From positions 1,125,562 through 1,189,561 of the forward strand of contig NW_020653750.1 in NCBI RefSeq assembly GCF_003589595.1: a DNA stretch of 64,000 nucleotides, written 5' to 3'. This DNA comes from Hyposmocoma kahamanoa (Eukaryota; Arthropoda; Insecta; Lepidoptera; Cosmopterigidae). The position numbers and the translations under genes were made by a program. Positions 43,516 to 54,420 of this stretch are shown piece by piece (position 1 is the first letter of the stretch; every line of letters starts with the position of its first letter). The notes beneath the pieces were generated by a model. The model was not told the DNA's origin, made no database searches, and worked only from the letters and a program-made list of their open reading frames with translations.

Positions 43516-44802
43516 TTAGTAACGAAAGGAATGAGACGAGTTTGAATGTATGTTTTGGCGGTTGTCTATAGTGCGTCTTGTTGAGTTGGGAGGTGATTGC
43601 TGCGAATGATGGTTGGGGTTTGTCTTTATTGTCTCGTTGAATAAGTTTTCAGTCTGCATCTGCATTGTACTGATGACTTTCCCATCAATGATAAGCTGGT
43701 TATTTCTTATTATAGCATGTTTTCCATTCTTTCTTGCAGTTCGTAATGCCAATTCCAATGAATTTCTTTCCTTAAGTGCTTGCTCATCTAGATATTCTGT
43801 GACCGTTAATCCTGTATTATTGAAGTATTGGTCGTTTTGTAATATAAATTGTGACATACGTCTGCTCAATAGCTCAATTTTCAGTGGCCTATTTGACATT
43901 CTTCTTCCAATACGAGATATCTCTTCTATATAGTCTGATATATCTATATTTAATATGTCTCGTAGAATATTTGTGACGCGGTCGCAAAGTTCAGCTTCAG
44001 TTTCCCAATAGCTTTCCGTTAACCCATGGAGTACTATTATTTTTTTATAGCGTTCAGTACAAGTGACCTTTTTTATCTTATTTTCAGGTTGTCTTAGTGT
44101 TTGGATATTTATTTGAAGTGAATTGCATTCCGCTCTTAGTTTACTGTATTCTTTTTCAATAGATTCGATCTTCTGTGTTACTGATAGTAGTTCGCTCTTA
44201 AGTTCTATTTGTACTTGTTCAATACTGTTTGTTTTTTGAATTAATTCAGTTTTGAGTTGAGATATTGCACGTTGAATTTCGTCATGAATGGTGCTTTTTA
44301 GTGCCTCTATGAGTGACGTATTATTCTTTTGCAGCATACCATACATTTTTTCTACTGTTAATGGTGTTTGGATTTCATTTTGTAACATTATAATTGGATT
44401 CCTGTCTTCATTCTGATTTGCCATGTCGTTAATAGATTGCCTTTTATTGTTTTTAAGGTCTTGGTGTATAGTGTCTCCCAGCGTGCTAATATCACAGCTT
44501 GAGTCTAAAGAGTCATTTATATATTGATATATTTTTTTACGTAGCGTTATATTGCTTGGCTCTTCTGTTAGTGATGGATTTTGAGAGTGTATTGGGCTAT
44601 CGGTGTTATCTCCCTTTGGTTCTTTGCATCGACACATTTGGCATTTCCATGTTTTTTTGTGTTCCAGTGTCATTGTGTTGTAGAATCGTGCTTCTGAGAC
44701 ATTTGCGCAATCCAGGTCATAATTACTTGTGCATAAAGAGCAAGTTAGGTACGGTACTTTATTTGGTATTTCATTTGGACAACCTGCACAAGTTAACGAC
44801 AT
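43516..44802 (-). CDS. LINE ORF1: PHD-like finger, coiled coil and RRM-like domain
   Basis: A 428-residue frame starting at a genuine ATG (44802-44800). Residues about 1-60 carry a Cys-rich PHD-like finger (CAGCPNEIP, CSLCTSNYDLDC, WKCQMCRC). Residues about 165-240 are a predicted coiled coil (IQIELKSELL-like heptads, KIESIEKEYSKL). Residues about 250-345 look like the RRM-like fold of LINE ORF1 proteins (KIIVLHGLTES, RIGRRMSNRPLKIELLSRRM). Role: RNA-binding, RNP-forming partner of ORF2. It ends TAC TAA, with ORF2 beginning one base later. PHD-bearing ORF1 proteins are known in CR1-group elements. Confidence 0.85.
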   Translation of the reverse strand: MSLTCAGCPNEIPNKVPYLTCSLCTSNYDLDCANVSEARFYNTMTLEHKKTWKCQMCRCKEPKGDNTDSPIHSQNPSLTEEPSNITLRKKIYQYINDSLDSSCDISTLGDTIHQDLKNNKRQSINDMANQNEDRNPIIMLQNEIQTPLTVEKMYGMLQKNNTSLIEALKSTIHDEIQRAISQLKTELIQKTNSIEQVQIELKSELLSVTQKIESIEKEYSKLRAECNSLQINIQTLRQPENKIKKVTCTERYKKIIVLHGLTESYWETEAELCDRVTNILRDILNIDISDYIEEISRIGRRMSNRPLKIELLSRRMSQFILQNDQYFNNTGLTVTEYLDEQALKERNSLELALRTARKNGKHAIIRNNQLIIDGKVISTMQMQTENLFNETIKTNPNHHSQQSPPNSTRRTIDNRQNIHSNSSHSFRY

Positions 44803-45313
44803 ATCCAGGCTTTTAGTCCCACTATTATAGTAAAACTACTCACCGAGAGATGGCGCTACCAGTCTTTGAAACTTGTGGTCAACTATTCGTCACAAGATGG
44901 CGTTGTGTGTGCGTCTTCCGTCTATTGTCTATTGTCACTTCTCTTGACAGTCTTGTCTATTTCCACTATTTTAAGGATATTTTAGGTTATGTTTCTAACG
45001 GTTGTTTTAAGATCGAAGAAAAATAGTATGTAATCAAAGTTTCTGGTATCCGACAGTTGTTCCAGAACTTAAATACCTTTGGAAATATCACTTTTAAATA
45101 AAGTTCACACTTAATTGGTAGCTAAGCGCGTACTATTTTGTGATCAATTCACTTACTGTTTTCTCTCTCAATACTTAATCCCGAGCTTCACTAACACTTA
45201 CTCACTTTATTTCGGTCTCAATTATTTATTTAATGGAGTTTATTTGTATTTATATTCACTTTTATAATTTAAAACGATTAATATGTACGGATCTAATGTT
45301 ATTGTACGCACAG

Positions 45314-45337
45314 TGGCGCTCTCTCTCTCTCTCTCTT
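45314..45337. repeat. (CT)n microsatellite
   Basis: About ten CT units (GCGCTCTCTCTCTC onward) at the border between the LINE 5' region and the GC-rich right arm. Confidence 0.9.
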
Positions 45338-45520
45338 AACCGCGGGACTTGCGATTAACTACCACTAACTTCGTGATCCGTTCCGCAATCGCAACGGCTT
45401 CGTGCCCGCAACCGCGGCGGCTACGTGCCCGCACAAACTTGCAGGGTCGTGAGTATTGAAATAAAACCGCAGTCAAGCCGCACCGGCGGACGCGGATGGA
45501 AACCGCTCCGTGAATTGTTA

Positions 45521-47102
45521 ACCTTATTAACATTAAACTGACGCTACTCAACGAAGGATGTGGTCATACCTAATCGATAGTTAGAAACCATGTGGCTGTT
45601 TTTAATATTAAAAAAATATTTCATTTTCATACTGTACCTACACTGGTGTATTGTTAAATTAATATATTAATATAAATTATTATTATTTTCTAAATAGCGG
45701 CCTCTAGGCTTGGGCCAGTGTCAGTTTTATAAGAATAATATAAAAAATAATGGCGATCGTCACCCGTGTCACTTTTCCATTATACGTTACCACGGGTTGG
45801 TGAAGCTGTAACTGTCAAAAGTAAACTCGAACCATCAACAAATTTAATAAATTAAATTATGTATGTGTTTTTATTAAGGATTTATTAAATTTTCTATAAT
45901 AGTTTCTAATGTAAATATGTAAAATAAAGGCGATTTTATTTTATTTATTTTGTAAATGCATTTGCTATGGAAATTCAAACAAAGTCAGAAATAGTAATAA
46001 GAAAACCAATATTTCGATTTTCCTGCAGCTTCAATCCAACCTTCTTTTATTTTAAACTCATTGGAAAAACTTAAAAATCAAAATTACTCTACGTTAAATC
46101 TACGAGTATAATGGAATTTAAATATCTAAATTATCTAAAACAATAATAAAACACATACATTTTTCTTCAAGCAACAGCAAGATACAAATTGACATGAAAT
46201 TGAAACGGTTGTCCGAAATATGAATTGTGTTAAAGTTACTCGAAATAAATGTTTATTAGTAATAATAATAATAAAATAAAATAAATCAATTTACCGTAAA
46301 TGCTTTTTTCGCTTCGATATTTTAGGGACTTTAATTACAAAAATCATAGTAAGAAATTCAAACATTTCAGTAAAAATTTATTGTCGTTAAACATCAGTCA
46401 TTGTAAATGAACATCACTATATTTGAGTCTAGACATTTCTATGTCTCCATAAAAAGAAAACATTGAATAATAACAGAAATAGTAACTAAAAATGCAAATA
46501 GCCAATGGAATGTTATACGGTTTTAAAATTTTTGTTTTACTCAAATTTTTACAAGGTGTATCGCTGCAACTTGGCATTTTCATGTTTTACGAGAGATCTT
46601 GTATATACAACGATCGCCATGTCACTGTGGTGATCTATATCTATGATATCAACGCAGAAAAGCAATCTTGTCATATCTCGAAAAATAGAGATAATGATTT
46701 TTTTACAAATTTGGAATCATAAAATAATTCTACAATTTAGGTTTAGGAGTCGTGATACTATGACAATATTTTTTATTTTTTATATGATATTGATATTTGA
46801 CGAAACACACAGAAAAAATCAAGTTATTGGAATACAAGATTGCTTTCCAGCGTTGATATTTAATGAAACGCCAAAAAACGTTGAAATAGATAATGAGTAA
46901 ATATAACACTATAAACCACTAGCCTCACACGTCAGAACCTTTTCTTTACTCATGTGCCAGAACGCTTAATTTGAAAATGGAATGATTTCAACCGCCCTTT
47001 GATTTTGATTAAACGCTGTTGTATGTATTCAGTTATTCATATGAACGTTGTTACATGACGACCAATGGGTTAAATTGTACAAGGCAATTTATAAGTACTT
47101 AC
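45521..47102. other. Intergenic; missing exons of the I29 locus would lie here
   Basis: AT-rich. Frames at 46398-46900 on both strands are overlapping and motif-free. As the I29 exon at 47103-47389 ends in a donor and reads leftward, its next exon should be here or further left. I looked for one in the 180 bp next to the donor and around 46200-46440 and could not find one. Confidence 0.45.
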
Positions 47103-47389
47103 AAAGGTGATAACGTAGTTTTTTGGTAGATAAACAGAAACTCTTTAGGGCTCAGACGATCATAAGGTCCAGTTTGATAATAAACATTCAAGTCTGGATC
47201 TAAGTTGTGTTCATTAATGAGATGAAGATTTTCTAAAAAATTATCATATCGTTGTTTTTCGTCGGATTTGCCTTGAAATCTGCATTTAAATTTGCGACTA
47301 TATCTCTTAAAAAGTCGCCTTGCATTGTTTACATCATAAATTACTTGTTCTCTTCCCGATTCGATGTCCAAGGTTACTAACAATATCAT
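47103..47389 (-). CDS. I29 (cathepsin propeptide-like) exon, partial gene
   Basis: An ATG at 47389-47387 opens a frame of 95 complete codons plus two bases. Residues about 20-84 give the I29 pattern: ARRLFKRYSRKFKCRFQGKS, EKQRYDNFLENLHLINEHN, then YDRLSPKEFLFIY. The frame reaches a stop just after a GTAAGT donor (G at 47102), so I end the exon at 47103 in phase 2. The N-terminus has no convincing signal peptide. A leading exon may exist, and TTGTTAG inside the first codons could be its acceptor. Neither partner exon was found, so this may be an internal exon or a fragment. It is related to the loci at 1141 and 16942 but clearly divergent. Confidence 0.65.
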
Positions 47390-48120
47390 TGTGCACGTTT
47401 ACATAACGGTAAAATAAAAGAAATATTCTAGTATGATGTTTCCTGATTTGATAGCATTTAAATAAGAACATTTATTCTAATTTTTAACTATAAAACGATA
47501 ATTGGAGTTTTAATGACTTTACTTTATTTGGGTTCCGTTTCTTCACAGAACAATACCAATAAATTCATTTGAATTGCGAAACTGGTTTGCCGCCGCAACG
47601 TGGTCAGCTGCGTAGAGAAACTTCTATGAATGTAAAAAATAGATTAACCAAACGAATATAACATAAAAACGATTTGAAAGAAAGAAAGAAAACTGTTAAA
47701 ACCCATATAAACAACAGAGGAATAATAATAATAAAATATTTGTATAATAACTGCTACAATCATATTGATAGTTATATTAAATATTTAAAATTTGTACAGA
47801 TGCTAAATAATATGATATATCAATTCACGACACGACATTTCTTCTAATTATTGGACATACCATTCGTTACCGCAGGGGCAGGTTGACCTCCGGCTATGGC
47901 GCACCCCACAGCATAAGCACACCCCATAATCTAAATCCGCCCACGCGGCGCACCATGAGTAGTATACAGGGTTCGTAAAATAATAAATGTACCGGTATAA
48001 TAGAACTGTGAAATAAACGCGTAAGAAAAAACCTATGTTTTGGTAGTTGAAACGGATTGTTGACAGATTAAGGAGCACCTATGACTTTGCCAATACTCAA
48101 ATTAAAATGTAACTGTTTTT
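47390..48120. other. Intergenic, no gene seen
   Basis: AT-rich. A 76-codon minus-strand frame (47848-48078) has a Cys-containing end (GVCLCCGVRHSRRSTCPCGN) but no recognisable domain. It could be transposon-derived, and I do not call it. Confidence 0.4.
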
Positions 48121-48470
48121 TAAGATACCAAGTGGCGGGACGAACAAGTCGCGCGGTTGGTGGTAAACGACACGCCTATCAATAACAGTTGCCATGTCAC
48201 TTATAGCTTTAAATCGCAAAGATCGTAGGGGCATTGCCATTGCGCTCACCACTCTGAGACATAAGTCCCATGTGCCTGTAATTTCACCATCATAATTTCA
48301 TCATTCATTTTCATTTTTAATGCTCACATTACTGCTTGGCGTCAGAATTAGGCAAAGTGGCAGTACTTCCCTGGACGAACTATATGTAAACATATTTTAC
48401 TTCTGTAAACTTCCCTTTTGGGCATTGTGCTGTTTTGAAAAGTGTGTGGCACAAGAAGCTCTACTGCTAC
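48121..48470 (-). repeat. Repeat family 1 with short insertions
   Basis: Runs from ATACCAAGTGGCGGGACGAA through ACTGCTTGGCGTCAGAATTA and ACTTCCCTGGACGAAC, then about 65 bp of unrelated sequence (48382-48447), then ACAAGAAGCTCTACTGCTAC. Confidence 0.8.
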
Positions 48471-49002
48471 AAAACTTTAAATAATATAAGTATCTATCTT
48501 TTTGTGTTCTACCTACCATATATTATAAATTGTAGTAAACTTATTTTTTTGTTGTTTTAGGGCAACATACGTGAAAGACGTGAGACCTAGCTACCCATAG
48601 TACAGGGCATCCTAGTTTGGGAGCTGACTAGAGCAACATTGTACCCGTTTTTGTGTCTTTTGCAATAAAGTTAAGTTGTTTTTGTTTACTTTTCAAACAA
48701 CAGAATCCTTGTAAAAAAGTCTCCAAGTTGTCTTCGCTAATTCAGTCTGAATAATTAATTACCTCTTACCTGTTAAATTACCATGACGGCTTTACGATTA
48801 TGACCTAAAAACTTTTATGATTGATAGTAATTACTTTCTCGACGTTACGCAATTGAAATATGAAATTAAAATTTTATAATTAAGGTGGAACTTTAGTTAC
48901 TGTTCGATCATTACGTTGGGTTACATGCTTTATTAAACTACATTTACATTAAAACAATAGGTACATAATTAAATATTATAATAATATACACAATTACATT
49001 TA
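48471..49002. other. Intergenic, no gene seen
   Basis: AT-rich; nothing recognised. Confidence 0.5.
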
Positions 49003-49440
49003 AAATATAATAAAGCACACACACGCATAGCCCTGCACTAGGGAAACCCTGTATCGCGGGTGCCATGGACATACACATATACATAACCCCAAGTCATTCC
49101 CAAACTCACGAGAGAAATACCTAAATATGAAGGCCATACAAATATTTCTCCCGGCCCAGGGGTCTACTCTCGATCTCCGTCCGACATCCGTCCGAAACAA
49201 TTACTGCCAAATAAGCAATACTTGACCGAATAAAGAAACGCGTGATGCGAATGAAACTTCATACTTGATACTTGTCTTTTAATTTTGTCGATTATTACTT
49301 ATTTGACAGTAATTGTTTCGGACGGATGTCGGACGGAGATCGAGAGTAGACCCCCAGGAATCGAACCCAAGACCTTTGCGTGGCAGTCCTGCATGGTAAC
49401 CCTTCGACCACGAAAATAGTTGTATATATTATAATGGTTG
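49003..49440 (-). repeat. tRNA-headed SINE (family 4), split by a MITE
   Basis: The reverse of the 8839 element: tail (CATAGCCCTGCACTAGGG, TATCGCGGGTGCCATGGAC) at 49003-49160, and head (GGAATCGAACCCAAGACC, GCGTGGCAGTCCTGCATGG, CGACCACG) at 49354-49440. The split falls inside the B-box region. Confidence 0.85.
49161..49353. mobile_element. Foldback MITE (family 4 MITE), intact, inside the SINE
   Basis: GGTCTACTCTCGATCTCCGT, CCGACATCCGTCCGAAACAA and TTACTG on the left are mirrored at the right end through GAGAGTAGACC; arms are about 45 bp and nearly perfect. CCCAGG occurs on both sides, consistent with a 6-bp target duplication. A worn copy is at 4693. Confidence 0.85.
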
Positions 49441-49959
49441 AGTTGAAATTTGTTAGTAAAGTAAAACAAAATTAGAATTAGATAATAAAAATTAGAATAA
49501 CAAACAAATTAGAATAACCTGATATATTCAACGTTCTTCCGGGTTTCACTTGCGGATGGATCAGTTTAAGAAAAAAACTTTCCGAAATTCATTCTACACT
49601 GAGTAGTGCCCGCGGTTACTAGTTTGATTCCAGGTACTTGTTAAGGCAAGAAGAAAAAAAGAAAGTCGACAATCAGGAAGACAATAGTTATTTGTTATGA
49701 AAGGCAGCAAATCGTTATTGCAAATTTAATTTGTTAAAAGTGACTAACTGTCATTGAAAAACGACAAAAGCTTTCTCCTGTAAAATTTTCGTAGAGAGTA
49801 TTTTTGTTGATTGTCATTGAAATGAAAAGATATTCACATGAGGTTTTTTACAGTCGGTTACTCTTTGAGTATGCTTTTCAAATATTTAGACAACTTCTTA
49901 GAGCAAACCTTAAACTTAGACCAAAATGACACATAAGAGGTTTTAAATTTGCAATGACG
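49441..49959. other. Intergenic, no gene seen
   Basis: AT-rich; nothing recognised apart from the start of the repeat that follows. Confidence 0.45.
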
Positions 49960-50105
49960 AAATTTGTTGTTTGACGCGAGTGCTTGTATTGAAACCTGAG
50001 CGAGGGAAGCAAGCGAATGATTGATTCCTGAGCGTAGCGAGGGTTTCAAGGCGCGAGACCCCAAACAACTTTACCGCCGAGCGAAACACACAACAAACGA
50101 GCGAG
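49960..50105. repeat. GAGCGAAG-rich interspersed repeat with flanking inverted TTGAAACC
   Basis: TTGAAACCTGAGCGAGGGAA, then CCTGAGCGTAGCGAGGG and GGTTTCAAGGCGCGAGACCC: a short GC-rich unit with 8-bp inverted ends (TTGAAACC/GGTTTCAA). The composition is unlike the flanks. I recall similar sequence as common in moths; the class is not determined. Confidence 0.45.
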
Positions 50106-52252
50106 AAAAATGGTAGAAGAAAGAAAAACAGTTGAAATATAAAGCATCAGTTTTTTTAATTAAAAGAAAAAGTTTATCTTTGGATGCGTCCAGAATTTAC
50201 ACCTCATCAATTTTTATTATTTTGTGTGATTAAGTAATTATTGAAATTATTTTAGTTCTTCAATGAATTAAAATAATTTAATAAACACAATTAGTTATCA
50301 TTGTCAATTTAATGTCAACAATAATAATAATAAAATATACCAACGGATTTATATTATCTAAATAAGTAATGTACGACAAATCGCATAGTTGAACGTGTCA
50401 TTATCTTTTTTTTTTCATCGAAAGAAAAAGTTAAGTGCACCGCGGTACATCATCAACTTCGAAGTTCAAAAACCTTTTCCACGCTAGCGTGCAAAAAATC
50501 CTTTTGCGCGCAGATTTCTAATGAGAAAGAAAGCCTTTCCGAGTTAGTTAGGTGAAAAAGTTATTTTCCATCACATGTTATAATATAAACGCTTAAAGTG
50601 TACCACCGTCTGTGTATTCAGTCTCCGATGTAAAGATAGCATTTCCCTTAGAATAATTCCGAGTTACCGACGCATTATCGTTAGCATAATCATCCGGCAG
50701 CTGTGCTTGTACCACCTTTCGAGGAAAAACATCGGAATGAGGATTTAAAGTGTGCCGTAATGGGCTTCTTTCCACGACCGTGTACGCCTGTTAAATCATG
50801 AAATAATATCGTCGAGATTTGGGAGTTTCCACCCCAATACGTTTTTTCTAACTGTTTGTATCATTTACGTGGGAAATTCCCAGAATCGTAATTCATATGG
50901 TTTCCATTTAAATAAAATAAAGAAACTGGTATATTATATAGAATATTTTATACCTATTCTTTAAAAAGTCTAGTCTAAAGTTCATATGAAATCGTAGAAT
51001 ACGTTTTCAGTCGAAAAAATCGGCATTCAAGTTTCAGATTATAAGTCTAAAAATCGATTCGACTAGTGCCGAAAAAAAAATTTAAAGTGAAATCCTATAA
51101 TTCTACTTCGGCAAAAGCTAGATGATACAAGGCGAAAGCAAGAGTAATGTCCGCTTTAAGGCGAAATGGCTTACAGCACTCCGCTCTATGCCGTAATGAC
51201 GCCATTCTGGTTAAATGAAAACAAGTGACTTATACGACACATGCACTTATGAATTTATCAAAATCCCGCAAAGTACGACTTTTTGCCAAATTACCCGTAT
51301 TTTTGCGACCCGAGAATGTAATTAAACATTAGGCATGTCTGTGTGTCCGTCATATGATGTTATAATGTTGATGTGGTTTATGCGAATTCCGAGTTATACA
51401 TTTAATTCCCTTTGTTTTAGCACCACGTGAACAGCAGTGTAGATTAATAATGTAAGAATGTCGATAAAAACGCACTCAGAATTCACTATCCTCTAGCGGT
51501 CAGCTATTTCTCTTATGATAACGACATCGCGGCACGGCAGCGATTCCTGCACGGAGATAAATATTAAAGAATTTAACGAATAGGTATCATCACAAACAAG
51601 CCATCCATAACCCTTTATCTTTAATAATCACATACTAAACTGCTGCACTAGAAATAATGTCGAAAAATGCAAATATATGGGTATTCGGAGCCCGGCTGCC
51701 AAGAATGCACCGGAGACGAGGTGCCAAACGACGTACAGATAACTCGATCGCCCTCCGCATTGCATGGGTGTGCAAATAAATGTTTCTTTTTTCTTTCTTT
51801 CTGGCGCAAAACTAAACCGCGTATTGTCCCGAGCTTTGCATCAATATACTTTATTTTGCGATTAATTAAGTTTAGTTCAATGAAGGCTTGTCACTACAAG
51901 CCTACCACAGACTACTACAGACTACTTGCCTTAAAAAGAGATGCGTTTTTAAACAAAACTTCACTGAGAAACAGCATCTTGAAAATTCAAAACTACTTGG
52001 CAACAGCACAAATGTATTTAAAAAGTAAAATAATGTATTTAAAACTTATGGGATGTCGCCACTGAAAACTGTTACGAAAATGTAGGTTTCCTACGCCATC
52101 GGATACTAAAACAAACGAATGCAAGTTGAAAAATAAAAATTGCAAACGTACGTGCGATCCGACAATTTTTGGCTACCCACATTTTCCCTGACAATTCCCG
52201 ACTATCATTCTGTTTCCTCTACGCGAGAATTTCTATCGGTTTCGTTTTTCTA
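50106..52252. other. Intergenic; one doubtful 132-codon frame
   Basis: The ATG-initiated plus-strand frame at 51667-52065 has a Cys-containing start (SEPGCQECTGDEVPNDV) and a basic end, but shows no domain and no sign of codon constraint. I treat it as unproven. Nothing else recognised. Confidence 0.35.
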
Positions 52253-52697
52253 TAATCTCAGTACGGAGTACTAAAAAAAAACCATCTTCGAAAGTTCGTG
52301 AAATTACATCTGTTTGCCAAGTTTTATTGAAATCGGTTACCGGGAAGTGCGTAAACCCAGATTCATCCTCTAGTTCGCCACTATACGGGACTTAACACAG
52401 GAGATAATAAAAATCGCTTCTCACTGCTTAAAGTATATTGAGAGACAAAAACGCCTTCAATTGAAGCATACCAAAATCAATCATTAATATAATTGGTCCT
52501 TCGTGCGTGAACAGCCACCCTTAGAGGTGGAATATTTTCTTCAAAACTGTATGACTACTACCGAGATACCCTCTTTGAAACGAAAAAGAATCATCAAAAT
52601 CGGTTCACAAATGCGAGTTATCGCGTAACATACATAAAAAAAAGAAAAAACGTACAGTCTAATTGAGAACCTCCTGCTTTTTTGAAGTCGGTTAAAA
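52253..52697 (+). mobile_element. Family 2 foldback element, full length
   Basis: The same layout as 36467: ACTAAAAAAAAACCATCTTC at the left, TAGTTCGCCACTATACGGG and GGTTCACAAATGCGAGTTAT inside, TTTTTTGAAGTCGGTTAAAA at the right. Confidence 0.8.
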
Positions 52698-52772
52698 AGA
52701 TGAAAGTGTCATTTATTTTAATAGCAGTATAGCTCCTTGTATCCTTGAAAAGAGCTCGCAGTAAAGCGAGAT

Positions 52773-52892
52773 TCACTGCGTTCCAGTTTCGAATAGGTGC
52801 TGGTGAAATTACAGGTACAGGATACTATCAACTTTACCCCTCGGTGTGACGGGTACAGTTGCCTCTTAGTTGTTTTCGATTTAAAGCTAGAA
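52773..52892 (+). repeat. Repeat family 1 fragment
   Basis: CACTGCGTTCCAGTTTCGAA, GGTGCTGGTGAAATTACAGG and GATTTAAAGCT match the family middle. Confidence 0.7.
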
Positions 52893-53639
52893 GACATAGC
52901 TACCTGTTACAAACACTAATAATTCGTGCCTAAAAACTATTACAACTATTTAGATTTTTCTCGAGCAAACCAAAAAAACTTTCAACTCTCAGCATAGTAA
53001 GGTTACGGTATAAATTCGAGTGCAACAGGACATTAAGGAAGATAATGTTTGCTGCACGCCCGCCTTAGAAACAATGAAGATAATACGTGTACGGGGCTTT
53101 GACAAAACTCGTAACACCACCGTATATGCTTTCTTAACAGTAGTGTATGGAATAAGCGCTACACTCGGAAAAAACTTTGTCGGCTTAAAACTGATATAGG
53201 TGCTTAGTTCCCATAACAAAGTATTTTAATCACGGATCTACAAAATTATTCTCTGTAACAAAATTGTATAGTCATGGAAGTAGAAAATTATTTGCACTTT
53301 GCAATTTCATAACAATAAAACTTTGTTATAGAAACTAAACATCTCTGTTGGTTCTCAACGGCTCTTTTTTCCCATAAAGTCTAACATCAGCGCAAATATT
53401 TTTTTGTTTTGCTTAGCTTGTGTTTTTGTCTCGTAATTAATTAATTATTGTTTTACGTAATTTATGTTTGTGCTTGCATTTGTGATACACAAATAAATGT
53501 ATTTTCTTTTTTCTTCTTTATTTCTTTCAATTTATGTCGTTCACAGCTTAAAAGATATAATCTGCATGCATGTCCATCTTCACTTATTACAAACAGATGA
53601 GATTGTGTTCAAATGTCTTAAAGCATCTTCTTATTTCCA
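52893..53639. other. Intergenic, no gene seen
   Basis: Nothing recognised. Confidence 0.45.
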
Positions 53640-53845
53640 AGAGCTTGACTCTCCATCGCCATCTTTGTTCAGCGCATTAATTTTGATTTCCTGATTCTAC
53701 ACATTAACTTTTTCGTTTATCTGATCTAAATAACTTCTCTTTAAAATAACAACTCTGTCTTCCTCCGCCTTTCTTTCCTGACATCTTCCCTTTGTGATGT
53801 TTCTAAGAAAACTGTCGTGACGTTTCAGATGCCCAAACATTTTCC
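53640..53845 (-). pseudogene. R4/RTE-type LINE C-terminal remnant
   Basis: The minus-strand frame from about 53845 reads MFGHLKRHDSFLRNI, RKAEEDRVV and KRSYLDQINEKVNV, matching in order the GH..RHDS, linker and R-S-Y-L-x-Q-I-x-E-K-V-N-V block found after the RT domain in R4/RTE-group elements. Stops follow. It is a short dead fragment. Confidence 0.6.
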
Positions 53846-54269
53846 TTTAACCAGAAAAATAAAAAGTCTTCACTGTATATTTAGATGCACTATGTTTTTA
53901 CTTCACCGCAGATGAACCTTTCTTTACGAGCGGGGCTTATCTCTGACGGTAGATAGTCGTGCCTCGGCATTTGGTAGGTATTACACGTGTCGTACTGTAC
54001 ACTGATAATACAACATTTTTCTGTGGGATTTTTTCCAACATTTAGCGCGAAATGAAGGGACGAAAGAAAGACGAATCAATGCTTTATTTTTTTATTGTAC
54101 ATTTAATTTGTTTTATGTTAAAAAAAATGAAAATGATAATAAAGATTTAATTAATTCAATTTTTTGATTGGGAGTTGGGAGAAAGCTTGCTACTTATGTA
54201 GGAAGTCCTCCATTTCCCAATGGGATGCCTCTACCACTCAGCCTTTTGGAATCCTGTGCAGTTTAATTA
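53846..54269. other. Intergenic, no gene seen
   Basis: Nothing recognised. Confidence 0.45.
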
Positions 54270-54420
54270 ACTAAACACCAGTTTCCTTAATGTTGAAGGA
54301 ATATATGGTGATGAAACCTACATGTCAGAGATGCCGTGTAAAGGTTCGCTAGCCGCATTGGACCATCATGGCGACCTAAACCCTCTCTTCAAAGAAGAAC
54401 CGTTTATCATTTACCTACCT
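54270..54420 (-). repeat. Common lepidopteran interspersed repeat (family 8), fragment
   Basis: GCCGCATTGGACCATCATGG and CCTAAACCCTCTCTTCAAAG are the reverse of the family represented at 14651. Confidence 0.5.

Larger units (their letters stand above)
40245..45310 (-). mobile_element. Non-LTR retrotransposon (CR1/Jockey superfamily) with both ORFs open
   Basis: On the minus strand the order is: 5' UTR of up to about 500 bp (45310-44803, boundary uncertain), ORF1 (44802-43516), ORF2 (43514-40665), then a 3' UTR with an AT-rich tandem and a short ATT/ATG microsatellite tail at 40275-40245, as in CR1-type elements that end in short repeats rather than poly-A. No exact target-site duplication was found. 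Intact ORFs suggest recent insertion and possible activity. Confidence 0.8.
39997..45512. mobile_element. GC-rich inverted arms enclosing a LINE (possible DNA transposon shell)
   Basis: 39997-40028 (CACTGAGCGGTGTTCATCCG, then CGTCTGCCGC) mirrors 45479-45512 (GCGGACGCGGATGGAAACCG, then CTCCGTG) with a few mismatches. Both arms continue inward in unusually GC-rich sequence (39997-40230 and 45350-45512). The simplest reading is a non-autonomous DNA transposon or foldback element into which the LINE at about 40245-45310 inserted. No transposase is visible. Confidence 0.55.

Noticed and set aside
43613..44816. Plus-strand frames of about 105 codons opposite ORF1
   Set aside because: Shadows of the LINE ORF1; hydrophobic stretches are mirror effects of its codons.
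46492..46900. Overlapping plus-strand frames of 76 and 85 codons
   Set aside because: No signal peptide followed by a recognisable domain and no splice logic; they lie where the I29 intron would be.
51667..52065. 132-codon ATG-initiated frame
   Set aside because: No domain, no paralogue in the window, mixed composition; cannot be told from chance without conservation data.
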